A stretch of 16,434 bases of DNA from Chloroflexi bacterium UBA4733 (lineage in GTDB: Bacteria; Chloroflexota; UBA4733), in assembly GCA_002404055.1 (NCBI GenBank), contig DHIZ01000297.1, forward strand, positions 11,145-27,578, written 5' to 3'. This document shows, piece after piece, positions 12,972 to 16,434 of the stretch. Position 1 is the first letter of the stretch, and every line of letters begins with the position of its first letter. Both the position numbers and the translations under genes were made by a program. Below the pieces are notes generated by a model. The model saw only the letters and a program-made list of their open reading frames with translations, searched no databases and was not told where the DNA came from.

Positions 12972-13971
12972 TGTGAGCGTTCTCGACGTTGGACATGCCA
13001 ACTGCGCGGTGCTGCAGGACGAGCGAGGTGTCGTGATAATCGACGCTGGCTGGGGCGAAACACTGCTCGAGTTCTTGGAGCAGCAAGGAATCGAGGTGAT
13101 TGATGCCATCCTCATCTCCCACGCCGACGCAGACCATATTGCCGGTGTTCTCGCACTATTGACCGAGCGGCGGATCTTGGTGCGCACGATATACCTGAAC
13201 GCTGAGCCGTCACGGCAGACACAACTGTGGGCAGCATTGCGTGTCGCGGTCCAGGACGCGCGGGCGCGGGGAGAGGTTCGCGTGCATGTAGAACTGACGA
13301 CCGAATCTACGGCGGTATTTGAGCGAGGCGACACAAACCTGGAGATACTCAGCCCAACGCCGGAAATCGCTATGAGCGGTGCAGGCGGAACAGACCTGCA
13401 AGGACAGCCACTATCGGCCAACGCGATGTCAGTCGTCATCAGAATCGTCAGCAACGGCACTCCCGCACTGTTACTGACAGGTGATATGGATGATGCCGGA
13501 CTGGAGCGTCTCCTCACAGAAATCCCGGAGCCGCGTGCGCGAACACTCGTCTTCCCACACCACGGTGGACGCCCGGGCAGAGGATCTGCCTTCGCCTTTG
13601 CGGAGCGACTGAGTCGTGCTGTGCAACCAAATGTAGTGATATTTTCGATCGGCCGTGGCAAGCACGGCACTCCATTGCCCGAGATCATCCTCGGCGTCCG
13701 AGCAGGCGCGCCCGCAGTACATATTGTTTGCACTCAACTATCCGAGCGATGTGCCGCCGTGGCGCCTGCCCACGTATCTCCTCACCTCGGTGATCGCGTC
13801 GCCAGGGGACGCGCCAGTCGGTCCTGCTGTGCTGGAACGTTCACCATGGTGCTCAGCGAGACCGATCCTGCATTTACGCCTGCCCTCGTCGCCCACGGCG
13901 CCTTCGTTGAACGACACGCCCCGACCGCACTCTGCCTGGGCCGACACGTGGGGAAAACAGGAACGCCATAG
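12964..13971 (+). CDS. ComEC-like metallo-beta-lactamase-fold hydrolase
   Basis: A 335-residue metallo-beta-lactamase (MBL) protein. The opening VSVLDVGHANCAVL..GVVIIDAGWG, the metal motif HADADH (53-58), LLLTGDMDD (Asp174) and VFPHHGG (His199, His200) follow the stand-alone relatives of the ComEC/Rec2 nuclease domain. Unlike ComEC it has no membrane segments or competence region. The last 80 residues carry a cysteine set (CTQLSERC 256-263, SCCAGT 287-292, ALC 322-324) that could bind a second metal. The start is taken as TTG 12964, because GGAGG (12953-12957) is 6 bases upstream; GTG 12973 is an alternative with poor spacing. It overlaps the receiver gene by 8 bases. The likely role is a regulated nuclease or phosphodiesterase effector of the operon. 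Confidence 0.82.
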   Translation: MASVSVLDVGHANCAVLQDERGVVIIDAGWGETLLEFLEQQGIEVIDAILISHADADHIAGVLALLTERRILVRTIYLNAEPSRQTQLWAALRVAVQDARARGEVRVHVELTTESTAVFERGDTNLEILSPTPEIAMSGAGGTDLQGQPLSANAMSVVIRIVSNGTPALLLTGDMDDAGLERLLTEIPEPRARTLVFPHHGGRPGRGSAFAFAERLSRAVQPNVVIFSIGRGKHGTPLPEIILGVRAGAPAVHIVCTQLSERCAAVAPAHVSPHLGDRVARGRASRSCCAGTFTMVLSETDPAFTPALVAHGAFVERHAPTALCLGRHVGKTGTP

Positions 13972-13981
13972 CTATCGCGCC

Positions 13982-15241
13982 TCACCCAATGACCGGCAAG
14001 CCGGTCGGGTTGGCTTCCCAGGCGAAGCGCTGGCTGTTGAGCCGCTCGGCAACGCCGCTCGGTCCGTTGATCCAGGTGTGGTAGCCGTCGGTGAAAGCCG
14101 TCCAGTTGTCGAGCTTGCGCCAGACGAGGAGGCCGTCGGTTGTCTGCTGCAAGGCGTCGCCGTTGGCCGGGTTGTGGCCTTCGTTGTCGACACACTGCCC
14201 CACCTGTTGCGGCAGATCACCGGCCAGCGTGGCAAAGCCCAGCACGAAGCGGCAGCCATTCGCTGCTGCCGGCGGTGCGGCAGGCGGCGTGACAGACACG
14301 CCCAGCGCGGCACGGTAGGCATCACCCTCTTGTTTGGTGATCTGCAGGTAGAGGGCGCCATAGGTGCGGCTGGGCTCGATCTGGTCTCCTTCAAACCACT
14401 CGTTCCAGGAGTTGATCTGGATGAGGTCCGGCTGGGTGGCGATGGCGCCCTGCCAGACGCTCCGGTAGTAGGCCCCGTTCTGGCGATCCACGCTGAAGCC
14501 GGCGGCGCCGCGGCCGAGCCGCGTGTCGTCGTAGCCGGGCATGACCGTCGCCATCCAGAGCTTGCCGGGATAGCTGCGCGCCTTGGCGGCGAAGGTGGCG
14601 AGCTGGGCGGCCGGGTCCGGCGACCAGGCGATGGAGAAGGGGTGAAGGCCGTCGAAGACGTTCAGGTAGGAGAAGTCGATCCCCTCGCCCAGCCAGGTGA
14701 CCTGGTGGTCGGGATCGACCTGGGCAAAGATACTCTGCCAGGTGGCCACGTCGAACTTCTGCACGTGGTAGAAGGCCACGAAGGGCTTGCCGTTGTACGA
14801 AAACCAGGAGGGGTCGGCGTAATAGCGCTTGAGGTACGTCAGGTCGTTGATCAGATCGCTTTCCGTGTTGATCAGGTTGAGGTCGACGTAGGCGGTGACG
14901 TGGAAGCCAGCGCCGTGCGCCACCGACAACAGTGTCTGCATATTCTTGTCGATGCCATCCGGGTCGCTCGGTCCATACCAATCGACCTCAAAGGCATCAA
15001 TGCCCGCTCCCTGTGCCTCGGCCACTTGCCGCTGGATCGTCGCCGTATCGGCCGAGTTGTAGGGAGTCGCCGGCAGATCGGACATCTTGTTGGGGTCCCA
15101 GGACGGGCCCCCATACCAGGCGTAGTAGACGGCGAGGACGGGCGCGGCCGAGGCGGCGGAGGCTGGGGCAGCGGGCAACAAGCCGGCGAGCAGCAACACA
15201 ATCGTCGCCACGGCCAGAAACGGGCGTAACACGGACGTCAA
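13982..15241 (-). CDS. secreted GH99/WbsX-like glycoside hydrolase
   Basis: A 419-residue exported protein. The signal peptide has the basic start TSVLRP, the hydrophobic core FLAVATIVLLLAGLL and an Ala-rich cleavage region near 28-31. Then comes a TIM-barrel domain of the GH99-like type (AVYYAWYGGPSWDP 37-50, GIDAFEVDWYGP 80-91, SWNEWFEGDQIEPS 278-291), found in endo-mannosidases and polysaccharide-associated WbsX proteins. A Pro/Ala linker (319-327) joins a C-terminal module (330-410; Cys330 and Cys350, HNPANGD, GLLVWRKLDNWTAFTDGYHTW) that I associate with extracellular Chloroflexota proteins. TTG 15241 has AAGGG 7 bases upstream; GTG 15232 is an alternative. It ends 10 bases from the convergent MBL gene. 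Probable role: attacking or anchoring to an external polysaccharide. Confidence 0.78.
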   Translation of the reverse strand: MTSVLRPFLAVATIVLLLAGLLPAAPASAASAAPVLAVYYAWYGGPSWDPNKMSDLPATPYNSADTATIQRQVAEAQGAGIDAFEVDWYGPSDPDGIDKNMQTLLSVAHGAGFHVTAYVDLNLINTESDLINDLTYLKRYYADPSWFSYNGKPFVAFYHVQKFDVATWQSIFAQVDPDHQVTWLGEGIDFSYLNVFDGLHPFSIAWSPDPAAQLATFAAKARSYPGKLWMATVMPGYDDTRLGRGAAGFSVDRQNGAYYRSVWQGAIATQPDLIQINSWNEWFEGDQIEPSRTYGALYLQITKQEGDAYRAALGVSVTPPAAPPAAANGCRFVLGFATLAGDLPQQVGQCVDNEGHNPANGDALQQTTDGLLVWRKLDNWTAFTDGYHTWINGPSGVAERLNSQRFAWEANPTGLPVIG

Positions 15242-15242
15242 A

Positions 15243-15363
15243 TTGGTACCCTTCGCGGTTCGTCGGCACGACCCGGCGATAAACCCGCAGTTGGTACCCG
15301 CGGGCTACGCTCAAAAGGCCGGCCGAAGCAGGAGGGAAGTTCCCTTCAATTAGTTACAGTATA
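15243..15363 (-). promoter_or_regulatory. promoter and operator-like elements of the GH99-like gene
   Basis: On the minus strand a TATACT -10 box (15363-15358) lies about 115 bases before the gene, with no clear -35. Just downstream is a perfect 6-1-6 palindrome AGGGAAGTTCCCT (15333-15345, plus-strand reading). The 9-base word TTGGTACCC occurs twice, at 15243-15251 and 15291-15299, one copy touching the ribosome-binding region. These could be repressor sites; none matches a known operator I can name. Confidence 0.35.
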
Positions 15364-15522
15364 GCCGACTGGAGACAACATGGCTCCCGTCGTGTCCTGG
15401 CCGGTCCTATCCCGCATTGGCTGCTTCGCCCTGTTTGCCTGACGATTGAGCGATCACGCTGCCGCGGGGAGGAGGGAACATCCTCGCGGTGAGTATCACC
15501 GAGCTCGCAACACAGGCGGCAA

Positions 15523-16371
15523 TTACGCCCCGATGGCGCCTTCCACTGGGCTCAGGTTTCGTTTCAGCCAGGCCATATGCTGCGGTAAGGCGATCTCTGG
15601 ATCGGGGAGATCCGGGTGCCACTTCTTTTCCCACTCCACGCAGACCCAGCCCGCGTAGCGCTTTTGGGCGAGCAGTTGCAACTGCTCGCGCACCGGCACT
15701 TCGCCGTCGCCCATGAGCACCAGTTGCCAGTCGTTGCTGCCTGGCGCCTTGCGGCGGGCGTCTTTGACGTGGACATGGACCAGTCGCGAGCCCAGGGCAG
15801 CAAGGACCTGCTCCGGCGTTTCCCCGACCCGGTAGGGATGGTGGCTGTCCCAGATCGCGCCGATGTGTGTGGAGTCGACGGCATCCAGCACCGCCGGCGT
15901 CCGCCAGGCTGAGGAGAAGGCGTCGTGCGTTTCCAGGGCGATGGTGACGCCTGCTCGCTCCGCTGTGGGCGCCGCGCTCTGCAGCGCCGACGCTACCCAG
16001 CCGTTCTCCACATTCTCATCCCCACCGCCCGGATCACCCGCCGGGTTCGCGCCGCCGAAGACCCGGAGCAAGGGAACCTGCACTGCCTGAGCAAGGTCGA
16101 TCCAGTTGAGCAGATCAGCCACCTGCGCGGCCCGAGCGACCGGCGACGGCAGGTTGAAGCGGCAGGACGTATCGAGGGCACACACCGCAATGCCACGCTG
16201 CCGACAAGCCCGGACCGCCTGCTCGACCTGAACCCGGTTGGTCAGCGGATCGATCACTTCGCCGTTGATCAGGCGCCATTCCACACCCGCGTAGCCGAAC
16301 GTGACGGCCGCGTCCACGACCTGATCAATACTCCAGGCCGGGCAGCCAAGGGTGCTGAAAGCGAGTTTCAT
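15523..16371 (-). CDS. sugar phosphate isomerase/epimerase (xylose isomerase-like TIM barrel)
   Basis: A 282-residue TIM-barrel protein of the AP-endonuclease-2 / xylose isomerase-like family. The metal ligands are in the usual places: Glu147 (ALETHD), Asp175 and His178 (IWDSHHP), His201 (HVHVKD) and Glu246 (CVEWEKKWHP); the first strand carries GVEWR. Such proteins isomerise or epimerise sugars, inositols or hydroxypyruvate using a divalent metal; the exact substrate is unknown. ATG 16371 has AGGAGG 7 bases upstream, whereas an ATG 33 bases earlier has none. It is cytoplasmic, with no signal peptide. It lies upstream of the GH99-like gene on the same strand, but a 280-base gap with its own promoter-like element separates them. 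Confidence 0.85.
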   Translation of the reverse strand: MKLAFSTLGCPAWSIDQVVDAAVTFGYAGVEWRLINGEVIDPLTNRVQVEQAVRACRQRGIAVCALDTSCRFNLPSPVARAAQVADLLNWIDLAQAVQVPLLRVFGGANPAGDPGGGDENVENGWVASALQSAAPTAERAGVTIALETHDAFSSAWRTPAVLDAVDSTHIGAIWDSHHPYRVGETPEQVLAALGSRLVHVHVKDARRKAPGSNDWQLVLMGDGEVPVREQLQLLAQKRYAGWVCVEWEKKWHPDLPDPEIALPQHMAWLKRNLSPVEGAIGA

Positions 16372-16434
16372 GGCATGTCCTCCTGGGCGCGACGCAATTT
16401 GCAATTTGCCAGGCTAGGAGGCTGTCTGAGTTGA

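Noticed and set aside
13655..15229. 524-codon open frame on the plus strand
   Set aside because: It is the complement of the GH99-like gene and the tail of the MBL gene, has no family motifs, and the minus-strand reading has a signal peptide and a clear domain.
1..16434. CRISPR arrays, tRNA or rRNA genes, transposase genes
   Set aside because: No regularly spaced repeats, cloverleaf-like segments, ribosomal RNA motifs or transposase motifs were seen.

Overview
The window is GC-rich, with strong G/C preference at third codon positions. It looks like a chromosomal segment from a member of the Chloroflexota, perhaps a Thermomicrobia-like lineage. The pointers are a SAM-I riboswitch in front of a threonine synthase / NIL-domain / MoaD-ThiS cassette, a secreted GH99-like protein whose C-terminal domain I associate with this phylum, and intergenic REP-like hairpins. 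The assignment rests on gene content and memory of families, not on a search.

Layout. (1) 48-976: an alpha/beta hydrolase with a good sigma70-type promoter. (2) 977-1353: no intact gene, only minus-strand coding-like remnants. (3) 1354-2296: a two-gene unit, an HExxH zincin-like protein and a small overlapping partner. (4) 2425-4581: two divergent aminoglycoside-phosphotransferase (APH)-fold genes. The plus-strand one is broken by one extra G in a G6 run and lacks a normal start codon. (5) 4727-6949: promoter, SAM-I riboswitch, a 16-codon upstream ORF, threonine synthase-like PLP enzyme, NIL-domain protein and sulfur-carrier-like protein. The common control by SAM suggests sulfur transfer to a homoserine derivative (homocysteine/methionine supply) at least as much as threonine synthesis. 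(6) 7010-8459: an accessory patch with a 3'-truncated restriction endonuclease (CTG start behind a perfect Shine-Dalgarno) abutting a truncated minus-strand gene, then a zinc-finger protein and two small overlapping hypothetical genes. (7) 8460-8891: gene-free, with a 17-bp inverted repeat and a three-armed alternative hairpin. (8) 8892-13971: a tightly overlapping four-gene operon of N6-adenine DNA methyltransferase, a 690-residue protein with two GHKL ATPase domains (Hsp90/MORC-like at the N-terminus, histidine kinase-like at the C-terminus), a receiver-domain protein and a ComEC-like metallo-beta-lactamase. (9) 13982-16371, minus strand: a secreted GH99/WbsX-like protein and a sugar phosphate isomerase/epimerase.

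The most interesting unit is the 8892-13971 operon. All junctions overlap by 1 to 11 bases, so the four products are probably made together. The parts (a DNA-modifying enzyme, a clamp-like ATPase fused to a kinase, a receiver, and a predicted nuclease or phosphodiesterase) suggest a two-component-wired defence or DNA-surveillance system. I cannot match it to a named system from memory. The second candidate is the SAM-controlled PLP enzyme / NIL / sulfur-carrier cassette, a possible protein-thiocarboxylate route to homocysteine.
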